In this document: piece after piece, positions 1 through 8,420 of the stretch
Layout: each line of letters begins with the position of its first letter
Position numbering within the stretch: position 1 is the first letter of the stretch
NCBI RefSeq assembly: GCF_963674565.1
Contig: NZ_OY771430.1
Location: 5,270,001-5,334,000, forward strand
Source of the DNA: an uncultured Carboxylicivirga sp.
GTDB lineage: Bacteria; Bacteroidota; Bacteroidia; Bacteroidales; Marinilabiliaceae
Direction: 5' to 3'
DNA length: 64,000 nt
Notes under the pieces: generated by a model
What the model was told of the DNA's origin: nothing
The model's input: only the letters and a program-made list of their open reading frames with translations
Databases searched by the model: none
Translations under genes and position numbers: made by a program

Positions 1-191
1 TGTTCCGGTGTGATTCATAAAGTATAATAAGAACCGGTGGGTCCAACTGTGCTTATGTAACATTCATTCACCCATCTAACCCTTTAAATAAACACATATT
101 ACTTGACCGCAAAATAAGTAATGGTACCCACCAGAACTATTCTATAAACACATTGTGGGTAAATATGTTTTTGTAATAACGAAAGAAAATG

Positions 192-219
192 AAAAAAGGA
201 GGTTCTAGCCTCCTTTTGC
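192..219 (-). terminator. Terminator after ribBA
   Basis: A perfect 9-bp inverted repeat (194-202 with 209-217, loop 203-208) lies just past the ribBA stop codon. Read on the minus strand it is followed by a T run, as expected for an intrinsic terminator. The 190 bases to its left show no gene. Confidence 0.8.
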
Positions 220-220
220 T

Positions 221-1456
221 CTATTTTTTATACTTGAAAAACTGGAGGTTGTGCCCCATTCTTTCTTGTTTTGTTTTCATGTAAAATTCGTTGTGCGGAT
301 TGGGATTAACTTCAATACCTACATTTTCAACTACTTTAAGCCCGTATCCTTCCAATCCAATTCGTTTTATTGGATTATTTGACATCAGGCGCATTTTTCT
401 AATACCCAATTCTCGTAAAATTTGTGCACCTACACCGTAATCACGTTCGTCAGCATCAAAACCCAGTTCAGTGTTTGCATCAACAGTGTCCAAGCCTTCT
501 TCCTGCAGTTTATAGGCCTTGATTTTATTCATTAAGCCAATACCGCGACCTTCCTGATTCATGTACACAATTACACCCTTGCCTTCTTTGTTGATAGTTT
601 CCATGGCTTTGTGCAATTGCTCTCCACATTCGCAACGTAGTGAGCCGAAAATGTCACCTGTTGCACATGATGAATGAACGCGTACCAGAATGGCTTCATC
701 TTCTTCCCATGTACCTTTAATTAAGGCCATGTGCTCAAGTCCGTTTGATTTTTGTTTAAACGGAATAAATCTGAAATCGCCATGTGTTGTTGGAAGGTTA
801 ACTTCAACGCCTTTAACAATCAGGCTTTCGTTCTTCAAACGATAAGCAATCAAATCTTGTATGGTAACAATCTTAAGATTGAATTTTTTTGCAATTTCAA
901 TTAGTTGAGGAAGACGAGCCATCGTACCGTCTTCATTCAGAATTTCAACTAATACAGCTGCTGGATTTAATCCGGCCAGACGGGTTAAGTCAACTCCGGC
1001 TTCGGTATGCCCAGCTCTTCGTAAAACTCCTCTGCTTTTTGCTTTTAAAGGGAAAATATGACCAGGACGTCCTAATTCTTCAGGTTCTGTTTTAGGATCA
1101 GCCAAAGCTACAATGGTTTTGGCACGATCGGATGCTGAGATTCCTGTTGTACATCCATGACCCAATAAATCAACTGAAACAGTAAATGGAGTGGCATGGC
1201 TCGATGTGTTTTTGCCAACCATTAGTTCCAGGTCTAATTCTTCGCAACGTTCTTCTGTTAGAGGAGTACAGATTAAACCTCTACCATGAGTTGCCATAAA
1301 ATTAACTTTCTCCGGAGTAATCAGTTCTGCTGCAGCAATAAAATCGCCTTCGTTCTCACGATCTTCATCATCAACAACAATAATTAATTCACCATTTTTG
1401 ATTGCTTCAATAGCTTCCTCAATGGTGTTAAGTTTAAATTCCTGAGCTTCTGGCAT
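221..1456 (-). CDS. ribBA: Bifunctional DHBP synthase / GTP cyclohydrolase II
   Basis: This cytoplasmic enzyme supplies both riboflavin precursors: 3,4-dihydroxy-2-butanone 4-phosphate from ribulose 5-phosphate, and the diaminopyrimidine intermediate from GTP. The N-terminal half (about residues 8-210) is RibB-like with the acidic metal-binding motif DDEDRENEGD and a GHTEA motif. The C-terminal half is RibA-like, with the zinc cysteines in SSCATGD and LRCECGEQ and the motif NQEGRGIGL. The 411-residue length is normal for the fused enzyme. An intrinsic terminator follows the stop. It is the last gene of a minus-strand run whose members are separated by 80-140 bp, so co-transcription is possible but not shown. 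No FMN riboswitch is visible upstream. Confidence 0.97.
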   Translation of the reverse strand: MPEAQEFKLNTIEEAIEAIKNGELIIVVDDEDRENEGDFIAAAELITPEKVNFMATHGRGLICTPLTEERCEELDLELMVGKNTSSHATPFTVSVDLLGHGCTTGISASDRAKTIVALADPKTEPEELGRPGHIFPLKAKSRGVLRRAGHTEAGVDLTRLAGLNPAAVLVEILNEDGTMARLPQLIEIAKKFNLKIVTIQDLIAYRLKNESLIVKGVEVNLPTTHGDFRFIPFKQKSNGLEHMALIKGTWEEDEAILVRVHSSCATGDIFGSLRCECGEQLHKAMETINKEGKGVIVYMNQEGRGIGLMNKIKAYKLQEEGLDTVDANTELGFDADERDYGVGAQILRELGIRKMRLMSNNPIKRIGLEGYGLKVVENVGIEVNPNPHNEFYMKTKQERMGHNLQFFKYKK

Positions 1457-1539
1457 TTGATTTTGTTTTATCGGAGTATTCCGTTTTCAGACTGCAAAAT
1501 TAGTTAAAATATTGGCATCAGAACAATGAAAATGCTCAC

Positions 1540-3051
1540 TTAGTCGGTTTTAATATCTTCTTTGTTATCTAATCGGTTGGTTAAATCAAATTTTTCGCGC
1601 TTAAATAATTTTTGGAAGAAAATGATATAAGCATCGGCATTTAGCAGGGTTGAGTCGGTTGCTGATTTATAAGTAAGAAAGATTCCCAGAGGTAATAGTA
1701 CTGTTGAAGATAACCACATGCCCTGATATACGGGCCAGATTCCTTCTCTTGCCATTTTGGCACCCATTGTGTCGATGATGTAATAAACAATGAAGAACAG
1801 CACTGAAATAACCACTGGCATACCTAACCCTCCTTTTCGTATGATAGCACCCAGAGGTGCTCCAATAAAGAAGAAAATAAAGCAGGCAAACGATAACGTA
1901 AATTTCCGATGCAGTTCAATGGTATGTTTTCGAATTTTGCTATCCTGTGCTACAATATGCCTTTTTTCTTCGTCCATCTGATTTTTATTGTCACGGGCTT
2001 TACGCAAAGCTGCTTCTAATGCCATTTTTTTCTGATGGATGGTAAGGCTGGCAAATAATGTATCTGGGTTTTCAACTTTGGCTGAATCAATAAAAGTAAG
2101 GGCTGAATTTTCCTGCTTATTTCTACGGGCTGCATATCTGGCTGTCTGAAAGTAGAAATTATCAGATGTTTTAGTCAGTCGCTGAACGTATTCGTTACGC
2201 TGAATATTGAAAGAATCAATATCGTGAGTTAATTGATTCAGATTTTTCATTCGGTCGTAGTTTGCAAAAAGATTTTCATCTGTTCTGTCGAAATTCATTC
2301 CCTGAAGATCAATTAAAGCTATTTGCTCTTTAAATACATCCCGTCGGAATTTCTGCAAATCACGATCACGAAGACGTTTATTGTTTTCGCCTTGTTTTTC
2401 GTCGTAACGGACACCGTCCAGGAGTGTCAGAACCATGTTGCGCTTATCTGCTGAAACCTGCAATCGGCCTGAGTCGGCAAGTGTTACATTTGTATTTTTG
2501 TTAAACCGGTCACGATGATCGTAGATCATAATGTTATGGAGCAGATTGGTCTCCTTATCTTTATGGTCAATTTTGATCCTGAAATTCTCAAATCCATCAT
2601 AAAAAACCTGTTCTTTAATTTCCAGTTCAGGTTTAGCTTGCTTTACATCATATAATAACGAATATAGCTTCAGATTGGCGTAGGGTAAAACATTATTTGA
2701 AAACCAGAAAGCCGCAATAGAAATGAAAATTGTAATGTATATCAGAGGTTTCATCGTTCGGGGTAATGAAATGCCTGCTGCTTTGATTGCAGTTAATTCA
2801 TAGTTTTCTCCCAAATTACCAAAGGTCATTAATGAAGCCAGCAAAATAGCAAGAGGAAGAGCCATCGGAACAACCTGCAAGGTTGCATAAAATAATAATT
2901 CAGCCAGAACGGGAGTCTCCAAACCTTTACCTACCATATCGTCAACATATTTCCAAAGAAATTGCATCACTAATATGAATAGTGAAATAAAGAAAGTCAT
3001 GGATAATGGACCAAGATAACTTTTAATTATAAACAGGTTTAATTTCTTCAT
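1540..3051 (-). CDS. LptF/LptG (YjgP/YjgQ) family permease, copy 1
   Basis: This is an inner-membrane permease of the LptF/LptG family, subunits of the LptB2FG exporter that extracts lipopolysaccharide from the inner membrane. Two hydrophobic segments lie near residues 10-120, followed by a polar, presumably periplasmic, domain (about 125-390) and a C-terminal block of helices containing the conserved stretch FIGAPLGAIIRKGGLGMP. Length (503 residues) fits the Bacteroidota members. The neighbour at 3189-4649 is a close paralogue: the membrane parts are nearly the same and the central domains differ. Family assignment is firm. Which of LptF or LptG it represents cannot be told. Confidence 0.9.
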   Translation of the reverse strand: MKKLNLFIIKSYLGPLSMTFFISLFILVMQFLWKYVDDMVGKGLETPVLAELLFYATLQVVPMALPLAILLASLMTFGNLGENYELTAIKAAGISLPRTMKPLIYITIFISIAAFWFSNNVLPYANLKLYSLLYDVKQAKPELEIKEQVFYDGFENFRIKIDHKDKETNLLHNIMIYDHRDRFNKNTNVTLADSGRLQVSADKRNMVLTLLDGVRYDEKQGENNKRLRDRDLQKFRRDVFKEQIALIDLQGMNFDRTDENLFANYDRMKNLNQLTHDIDSFNIQRNEYVQRLTKTSDNFYFQTARYAARRNKQENSALTFIDSAKVENPDTLFASLTIHQKKMALEAALRKARDNKNQMDEEKRHIVAQDSKIRKHTIELHRKFTLSFACFIFFFIGAPLGAIIRKGGLGMPVVISVLFFIVYYIIDTMGAKMAREGIWPVYQGMWLSSTVLLPLGIFLTYKSATDSTLLNADAYIIFFQKLFKREKFDLTNRLDNKEDIKTD

Positions 3052-3188
3052 CCCTTAGTTGATTGCCATACTATTTAGAAATTCAATACAAAGGTAGTTG
3101 AATGAAAGAATAATCTGTATAGTTTACATTCGAAATTTAAGTTTGCTGATTTTAAGGAACAGTAAATTAGAAAAATGTAACACTTGTT

Positions 3189-4649
3189 TTAACTATCAAG
3201 TCTGTTTGTTAAATCGTATTTCTCACGTTTAATAAACTTTTTGAAATAGGCCAGCAGAGCATCTGAACTTAAGAGACTGGAATCGGTAGTTGACTGATAG
3301 GTCAAAAATATTCCTATCGGTAGAATAATGAAAGAAGATAACCACAATCCTAAGTAGACAGGCCAAATTCCTTCTCGTGCCATTTTAATGCCCATTGTGT
3401 CGATGATATAGTATGCTATAAAGAAAAGTACAGATATTACAACAGGCATTCCCAGTCCTCCTTTTCGTATGATTGCCCCAAGTGGTGCACCAATAAAAAA
3501 GAATATAAAACAAGCAAAAGATAATGTGTATTTACGATGTATTTCAATTGTGTGTTTTCTGATTTTATTCTCATTAATATTGATTAACCTGACTTGGTTA
3601 TCAATAGCATTTTTGTCAGATCTTACTCTGTGGAGTGCAGTTTCAATCGCTATTTCTTTTTGTTTAGCTGATAATTCTTTTAGTGATAAATGCTGATTAT
3701 TAGTTGGATGGGTGTTATTGGTTTGATTGTTAATTTTATCAAATGAGGGGAAGAAATTAATAGTGGTTTTGGTCAGGCGACCTATTTGATTATTCTTTTG
3801 TATTTGAAATGAATCAATATCTGACTTAAGTTGCTTCAGATTTTTCATAGCGCCTATGCTTGCCAGTCCCTGGTTATCTGATCTGTTGAACTCAAATCCT
3901 TGCAGGTCAACCAGGTTAATTTGTTCTTTAAAAATGTCTTTTCTTAGTTTTTGATGTTCAATGGAGTTTTTTTCTGGCTTTAGTATATCATTTCTTTCAT
4001 CATATCTAACTCCATCAAATAGAGTAAGTATCATTTGAGTTTTATCCTTTGATACTTGCAATCTACCTGAATCAGCAAGGGTAACGTTGTTGCTTTCTAT
4101 ATTTTGTTCTCTTTGATCGTATATCATAACTCCTCTCAGTAGATTACTTTCTTTATCTTTCTTGTCTACTTTGATACTGAAATCTGCTATCCCATTAGTG
4201 AACTCTTTTTCTTTAATCTCCATTTCAGGTTTTGCCTGTTGAATATCTTTAAAAATAGAATAGAATTGAAGATTCGCATATGGTAGAATGTTATTGGAAA
4301 AACCAAATGCTGAAATTGAAATAATTATTGTAATCACTATTAAAGGTTTCATGGCTTTCGGAAGTGAAATGCCGGCAGCTTTGATGGCTGTAAGTTCATA
4401 GTTTTCGCCAAGGCTACCGAAAGTCATTAATGAAGCCAGAAGTATAGCCAAAGGCAATGCCATGGGAATGACCTGCATCGTAGCATAAAACATCAATTCA
4501 GCAATAATAGAAGATTCTAAACCTTTGCCAACGAGATCATCGATATATTTCCATAATATTTGCAGAACAAGAATAAAGACAGAAATAAGGAAAGTCAAAG
4601 CCAGAGGTCCAAGGTAGCTTTTGATTAAGAAGAGGTTTAATTTCTTCAT
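3189..4649 (-). CDS. LptF/LptG (YjgP/YjgQ) family permease, copy 2
   Basis: This protein has the same architecture as the following gene: N-terminal membrane helices starting MKKLNLFLIKSYLGPL, a variable periplasmic middle, and a C-terminal membrane block with FIGAPLGAIIRKGGLG. It ends in REKYDLTNRLDS, matching REKFDLTNRLDN of copy 1. The N- and C-terminal thirds align with copy 1 almost without gaps. The middle (about residues 290-350) is divergent and has a short Asn/Thr-rich insertion. Because LptF and LptG are usually only distantly alike, this pair looks like a duplication of one subunit. It lies 137 bp upstream of copy 1 with no obvious terminator between them. Confidence 0.9.
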   Translation of the reverse strand: MKKLNLFLIKSYLGPLALTFLISVFILVLQILWKYIDDLVGKGLESSIIAELMFYATMQVIPMALPLAILLASLMTFGSLGENYELTAIKAAGISLPKAMKPLIVITIIISISAFGFSNNILPYANLQFYSIFKDIQQAKPEMEIKEKEFTNGIADFSIKVDKKDKESNLLRGVMIYDQREQNIESNNVTLADSGRLQVSKDKTQMILTLFDGVRYDERNDILKPEKNSIEHQKLRKDIFKEQINLVDLQGFEFNRSDNQGLASIGAMKNLKQLKSDIDSFQIQKNNQIGRLTKTTINFFPSFDKINNQTNNTHPTNNQHLSLKELSAKQKEIAIETALHRVRSDKNAIDNQVRLININENKIRKHTIEIHRKYTLSFACFIFFFIGAPLGAIIRKGGLGMPVVISVLFFIAYYIIDTMGIKMAREGIWPVYLGLWLSSFIILPIGIFLTYQSTTDSSLLSSDALLAYFKKFIKREKYDLTNRLDS

Positions 4650-4729
4650 TTGTTAGAGGTTGGATTGATTAGGGTGTATTCCAATGAGAGGTTTTAATCT
4701 AATGTCAACAAAGAAATAGGAAAGAAAAT

Positions 4730-4755
4730 AGGGTTGTTACTTTAATAACAACCCT
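4730..4755 (-). terminator. Hairpin terminator between START-like gene and permease
   Basis: A 10-bp perfect inverted repeat (4730-4739 with 4746-4755) lies 21 bp past the stop of the START-like gene. The tract after it on the minus strand is only moderately T-rich, so termination may be partial. Confidence 0.55.
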
Positions 4756-4776
4756 AATTAAAATTTTAAGTAAACG

Positions 4777-5166
4777 TTATACAGAACCCAGACCGTGTTT
4801 TAATTCTTCAATCTGTTGATTCCATAATTCAGTAGCATCATCAATTTCATCCGGTTCGGCATGGTCGATAACCAATAGGGCAGTTTCGCCAGTCAGGTCA
4901 TCCACATTAATGCGAAATTCAAAAAAAGATTTTTCATCCTCTTCCTCTAGCCAATGGTAACGCACCATTTTATTTTCTTTTCGTAATGTTTGCTCTGCTT
5001 GTTGTTCAGCTCCATCCCATACGAAAGTGTAAATTTTCCCTTTTAAATTAACGTCATCGGCAAACCATTCAGATAAGCCACTGGGAGAACTCAAGCGCGT
5101 AAAAAGAATTGATGGCGAGGTTTTAATGATATATTCTATTTCAAATCTTTCTTTTGGACTTGACAT
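4777..5166 (-). CDS. START-like / SRPBCC-fold domain protein
   Basis: A 129-residue soluble protein. The opening (RFEIEYIIKTSPSILFTRLS), the Trp after the proline-rich turn (PSGLSEWFADDV) and the alternating strands that follow resemble the helix-grip fold of AHSA1/START-like proteins found across Bacteroidota. These proteins bind hydrophobic ligands or Hsp90-like partners, but no ligand is known for this branch. No signal peptide or membrane segment is visible. It is first in the minus-strand run and is separated from the permease pair by a hairpin. Fold assignment is by pattern only. Confidence 0.75.
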   Translation of the reverse strand: MSSPKERFEIEYIIKTSPSILFTRLSSPSGLSEWFADDVNLKGKIYTFVWDGAEQQAEQTLRKENKMVRYHWLEEEDEKSFFEFRINVDDLTGETALLVIDHAEPDEIDDATELWNQQIEELKHGLGSV

Positions 5167-5379
5167 GATAGTGATATTTTAGTAATTGGTCACAATATAG
5201 TAGAATTCTCCAAATAATAAAACCAATTATACTTTTACCAGAGATAAACATTTTGATTTTATATTATGAGAATGATTATAAAAACGACCAAAAACCGGGA
5301 AGTAATATTTAAGACTTAAAAAATATAGTATTGATGATCAGTTGATTTGAAAAATATTTGATTTTTTTTCAAAATTTAG

Positions 5380-5411
5380 TTGGAACATTGACACTATTTC
5401 TTGTACATTTG
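5380..5411 (+). promoter_or_regulatory. Promoter of the tRNA gene
   Basis: A TTG at 5380-5382 and TACATTTG at 5404-5411 are separated by 21 bases, fitting the Bacteroidota housekeeping pattern TTG-N19-21-TAnnTTTG. The predicted start near 5418 leaves a leader of about 45 bases before the tRNA. Confidence 0.65.
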
Positions 5412-5463
5412 CAACCGCAAAAACGGAGAGATGCAGCGGTATCTAAAGCTTCGTTAAAAAAAT

Positions 5464-5537
5464 GCCGAGGTAGCTCAGCTGGTTAGAGCGCAGGATTCAT
5501 AATCCTGAGGTCGGCGGTTCAAGCCCGCCTCTCGGTA
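5464..5537 (+). tRNA. tRNA with CAT anticodon (Met, or Ile2)
   Basis: A full cloverleaf can be drawn. The acceptor stem is 5464-5470 with 5530-5536, with discriminator A 5537. The anticodon arm is CAGGA/TCCTG with loop TTCATAA, giving anticodon CAT at 5498-5500, and the T arm is GGCGG-TTCAAGC-CCGCC. CCA is not encoded. CAT is shared by elongator tRNA-Met, initiator and tRNA-Ile2. The G-T first pair and lack of three GC pairs at the anticodon argue against the initiator, but Met and Ile2 cannot be separated by eye. Its 3' part, from 5492 onward, was supplied by the integrative element when that element inserted. Confidence 0.95.
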
Positions 5538-5580
5538 CTTGAAAATCAAAGCCTTACAGATTTATTTCTGTGAGGCTTTT
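5492..5580 (+). repeat. attL: 89-bp direct repeat, left copy
   Basis: This stretch recurs at 12904-12992 with one mismatch (G 5541 versus A 12953). It begins in the anticodon stem of the tRNA, covers the 3' part of the gene and continues through the terminator. This is the usual result of tyrosine-recombinase integration into a tRNA gene, where the element brings a replacement 3' end. Confidence 0.95.
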
Positions 5581-5583
5581 GTT
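5548..5583 (+). terminator. Terminator of the tRNA gene
   Basis: A 13-bp stem with one G-T wobble (5548-5560 with 5567-5579) is followed by TTTTGTTTT. It is part of the 89-bp attachment repeat, so the element restored both the tRNA end and its terminator. Confidence 0.85.
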
Positions 5584-5586
5584 TTG

Positions 5587-5606
5587 TATACCCATTTTTA
5601 TACCCA
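5587..5606 (+). promoter_or_regulatory. Putative integrase arm sites (left)
   Basis: Two direct copies of TATACCCA (5587-5594 and 5599-5606), spaced 12 bp start to start, lie just inside the left attachment repeat. The same octamer with the same spacing recurs inside the right end, which suggests arm-type binding sites of the integrase. Confidence 0.6.
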
Positions 5607-5629
5607 ATATTATTTTGTTGAGTCTAATT

Positions 5630-6208
5630 TTAAATTTCACAAACTTTAATGTTGTAGTAGTTTAAGCTTTTTAAATAATCCCAGTGTTCAATTTGATCGT
5701 GAGTGTAATAATGGGATTTTATAATGCTTAATAATTGTCTAAGTAGTTGGTGATAGGTTGGAAAGCAATTAATCCATTCTCCAGTCATTGCAAAAAATTC
5801 AAATTCATTGTCATTTTCATCAATGAATTTAAATATCTTACCTGAAATTAGTGCTGTATTAAGTTTATAGTATTGATTAGTTATTAATTGATTTTGAAAC
5901 AGTCTTAATAACTGTGGAATTATCTCATTTTTAAAATAATTAAAAGGCTGATAGTGCCAGTGACTGTGTATTTTGAACTCAATCTTTTCTCCTGATTTAT
6001 TGTTTTTTAATATGGAATGAATGATGTTTATTGGTTGACCTGATACATAACTAAAACTATCGCCCTTGCCGTCTATTGTTTCTATGAAAGAGTTGTTAAT
6101 AAATTTAATTTGAGGAATAAATAAATCAGAATCATCACTATTGTGTGATAATTTAGGAAATTCTAAAGTCTTATTTATGCAATCAAATTCATAATATCCA
6201 TTAATCAT
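5630..6208 (-). CDS. Unrecognised protein at left end of the integrative element
   Basis: A 192-residue protein rich in Asn, Ile, Tyr and Phe, with no signal peptide or membrane helix and no family I recognise. It has a mixed alpha/beta look, with a block around residues 70-95 (KIHSHWHYQPFNYFK) followed by an amphipathic helix and a conserved-looking EFFAMTGEWINCFPTYHQLL. It is transcribed toward attL, alone, and its coding sequence is more AT-rich than the chromosomal genes nearby. It is probably accessory cargo. Confidence 0.6.
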   Translation of the reverse strand: MINGYYEFDCINKTLEFPKLSHNSDDSDLFIPQIKFINNSFIETIDGKGDSFSYVSGQPINIIHSILKNNKSGEKIEFKIHSHWHYQPFNYFKNEIIPQLLRLFQNQLITNQYYKLNTALISGKIFKFIDENDNEFEFFAMTGEWINCFPTYHQLLRQLLSIIKSHYYTHDQIEHWDYLKSLNYYNIKVCEI

Positions 6209-6449
6209 GGCTGTAGGATTAAGTATTGTTGAAAAAAAACATTCTAAATGATTAGTTTGGCTCTCAATGGTTTTTCTATTTAATTATCTAAAGTGTTAAT
6301 ATAGTGGTTTATATATTCTGCATCAAGTGTTCTATATTAAATATCACTATAAAAATCTTAGTTATATAATTTAAAAAAACACATTGTTATTGTTTTCTTA
6401 TCTTTATAAAATACTTTCATTTAAGATCAATCAAATAGGTTAAATTCTT

Positions 6450-7265
6450 ATGGCTTTTTCATCAGATGATCCCGAAGTTCAAAAATCACTTGATAAATTG
6501 CAAGCGATACATAATTTAAGAGAGAAGACTGAAATGATGACTTTGAGAGCAGAGGATAATACTATAAGGAATCCTTTGTTTCTTCTTGAATCTATCATTG
6601 AATTTGGATGGAGTAGTAAGAAAAATATGGTATTTAAGAATAGGACTTATGAGACAATAGTTAGTTTAAGTGAACTAAAAATTATTAGTTTATTGGAAGA
6701 GGTTTATGAATCTAATCTAATAGAAAGAGTGGCAAAAGACATTAGACTTACAAAAATTTTTCACTCTAAACTATTAGGAGCACATGCTAAATTGCATTTA
6801 TTTGGAACTGATTATACTGAGAATATGAAAGGAGTTCTATTGTTCCTTGAATCAGAATTATTGACTATAGCTAAAGAATATAATCCTCAAAAAACGTTAA
6901 AGGAATATCTGCCTAAGAATGAAATTGTGATTTTGCATAAAACACTTCCTTTACGGTCAGGTAAAAAAAGAAAGGTCAAAAGAGTTAAATCATTATTAAG
7001 TTGGATGTGTTCACTTTCTATTGCAAAGATAATTGGTTTATCAATTTTAGTATCTGTGGTATTTGGCTATATTGTTGACCCAGAGGTCAATGATTATTTC
7101 AATGGAGATAAAATAAGCTACTCTACATTTAGAAAAATAAAAGAAGAAGGAAATTATCGTTATCTTAATAGCAAGACGGATATTAATTATAATACTGCAC
7201 TGTTATCGGGATTAATTTGCTTTGGTGTATTATTGATTGTTTCAAAATCCAATAACAAATATTGA
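6450..7265 (+). CDS. Unrecognised two-helix membrane protein, element cargo
   Basis: A 271-residue protein. The first 180 residues are hydrophilic and helical. A basic stretch (RSGKKRKVKRVKSLLSW) precedes a first hydrophobic helix (about 188-208, IAKIIGLSILVSVVFGYIV), then a short polar loop and a second helix (about 249-265) at the C terminus. This is the layout of a cytoplasmic domain tied to the inner membrane by a hairpin. I recognise no family. It lies divergent from 5630-6208 across a 241-bp gap, within the variable part of the integrative element, where defence or fitness genes are often carried. Its function is unknown. Confidence 0.65.
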   Translation: MAFSSDDPEVQKSLDKLQAIHNLREKTEMMTLRAEDNTIRNPLFLLESIIEFGWSSKKNMVFKNRTYETIVSLSELKIISLLEEVYESNLIERVAKDIRLTKIFHSKLLGAHAKLHLFGTDYTENMKGVLLFLESELLTIAKEYNPQKTLKEYLPKNEIVILHKTLPLRSGKKRKVKRVKSLLSWMCSLSIAKIIGLSILVSVVFGYIVDPEVNDYFNGDKISYSTFRKIKEEGNYRYLNSKTDINYNTALLSGLICFGVLLIVSKSNNKY

Positions 7266-7500
7266 GTTTTGACGATATAAGAATAAAACTAATCTTACCC
7301 CAATTTTACTGTTTATATTTATTAATCCGGTGATCATCTTGGTGTTTAAGTGGCGCTTAATGTATTAATTCTAAAATAATCAATAATGCCTTAGTTTAAA
7401 ATCTGGTTGTTTCTAGCTTTTTTTATAAAAGTCTTTAGTTGGTAAATCAAATCTGATAGCGAAACCTTGGGTGTTTTCAAATATTAATTTCATATTGTTT

Positions 7501-7989
7501 ATGAATCAAATGAAGAAAAAGGAGTTGTTTAAAGAACTCTTGGGTTACTTGACTAATGAATATCTTGATAGTCAAGATGAATTTGATAATTTTATGAGGA
7601 AACTAACTATTATGGTAGATGCTAACTATTATAATGAAAGCGGTAATACTATAGTGTTCTATGTTTTGAATAATAAATTATTAAGTAATGAGAGGAAGCT
7701 TGAGGTTTTGAAATTTGCTATAGAGAATATGTTTTATGACATAAATCATGTTGAAGGTGGTGGTTTATGTATTTTGAGTTCTTTTTTAGATTTTTTGCTT
7801 TATGAGAAGCAGAATGATGAATGTTTTGTGGCTGGATCTGGTGTGTATTTAATTATCAAATTTTTTATGGATCAAAAAGTCAATCTTTTTCATGCTTATG
7901 GTATATGGGATGCTCCAATTCAGATAGCCCGTGAATTGGGAGATGAAACCATATTAGAGTTGATGGGTGATAATGATGAAAAAGAGTAA
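7501..7989 (+). CDS. Unrecognised small protein, element cargo
   Basis: About 162 residues from the ATG at 7501. The frame is open further upstream only through a GTG at 7471 that would add a non-typical hydrophobic start. The protein is acidic and helical, with recurring units such as NTIVFYVLNNKLLSNERKLEVLKFAIE and a closing DETILELMGD that resemble degenerate ankyrin-like helices. That resemblance is weak. It follows the two-helix membrane gene on the same strand after about 235 bp. No function can be assigned. Confidence 0.6.
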   Translation: MNQMKKKELFKELLGYLTNEYLDSQDEFDNFMRKLTIMVDANYYNESGNTIVFYVLNNKLLSNERKLEVLKFAIENMFYDINHVEGGGLCILSSFLDFLLYEKQNDECFVAGSGVYLIIKFFMDQKVNLFHAYGIWDAPIQIARELGDETILELMGDNDEKE

Positions 7990-8161
7990 TTGGCTAAGGT
8001 TTTGTTAAAGTGGTTTCTGCTTTGGCAAATACTATTTTTGTTAGAGGCGAATGTGAGACTCTTTTAAACTTAAACCCCCTGCTGTTGTTATTTGCAAAAG
8101 GCAGGACTTAATTTTAAAGAGAATGTAACTAGGTAAAAAATTAAGTTTTTTACTAAAACCC

Positions 8162-8230
8162 TTACCAATACATTACCATAAGCATGCTGTTCCAAAATAG
8201 TTGGAACCTTGGTAAAACCTTGGTGTAAAA
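8162..8230. other. Candidate replication origin of the integrative element
   Basis: Inside the 430-bp gap downstream of the replication gene lie nested inverted repeats. TTACCAA (8162-8168) pairs with TTGGTAA (8209-8215), and GTTCCAA (8189-8195) pairs with TTGGAAC (8201-8207) around a 5-base loop. The palindrome AGCATGCT sits at 8181-8188. Two direct copies of CCTTGG-(N)-TAAAA (8208-8218 and 8219-8230) follow. Nested hairpins plus direct repeats beside a rolling-circle type initiator suggest a nicking origin. The rest of 7990-8420 holds no gene that I can see. Confidence 0.45.
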
Positions 8231-8420
8231 ACTTGCCTTTTCCTAGCAGTTTTTAGCAAATCCTTAGCCTATTCTTATCTTAATTTAATCAAATTTCTTA
8301 GGGAAATCTTGGGGTAGTTATAAAGCATAACCAATTTAGAGTAATAAATAGATTGCATTTAATATTTGAATATCAATTCACTAAAAGTGTATGTTTAAAC
8401 CTAGGCAAAATCACTTTCTG

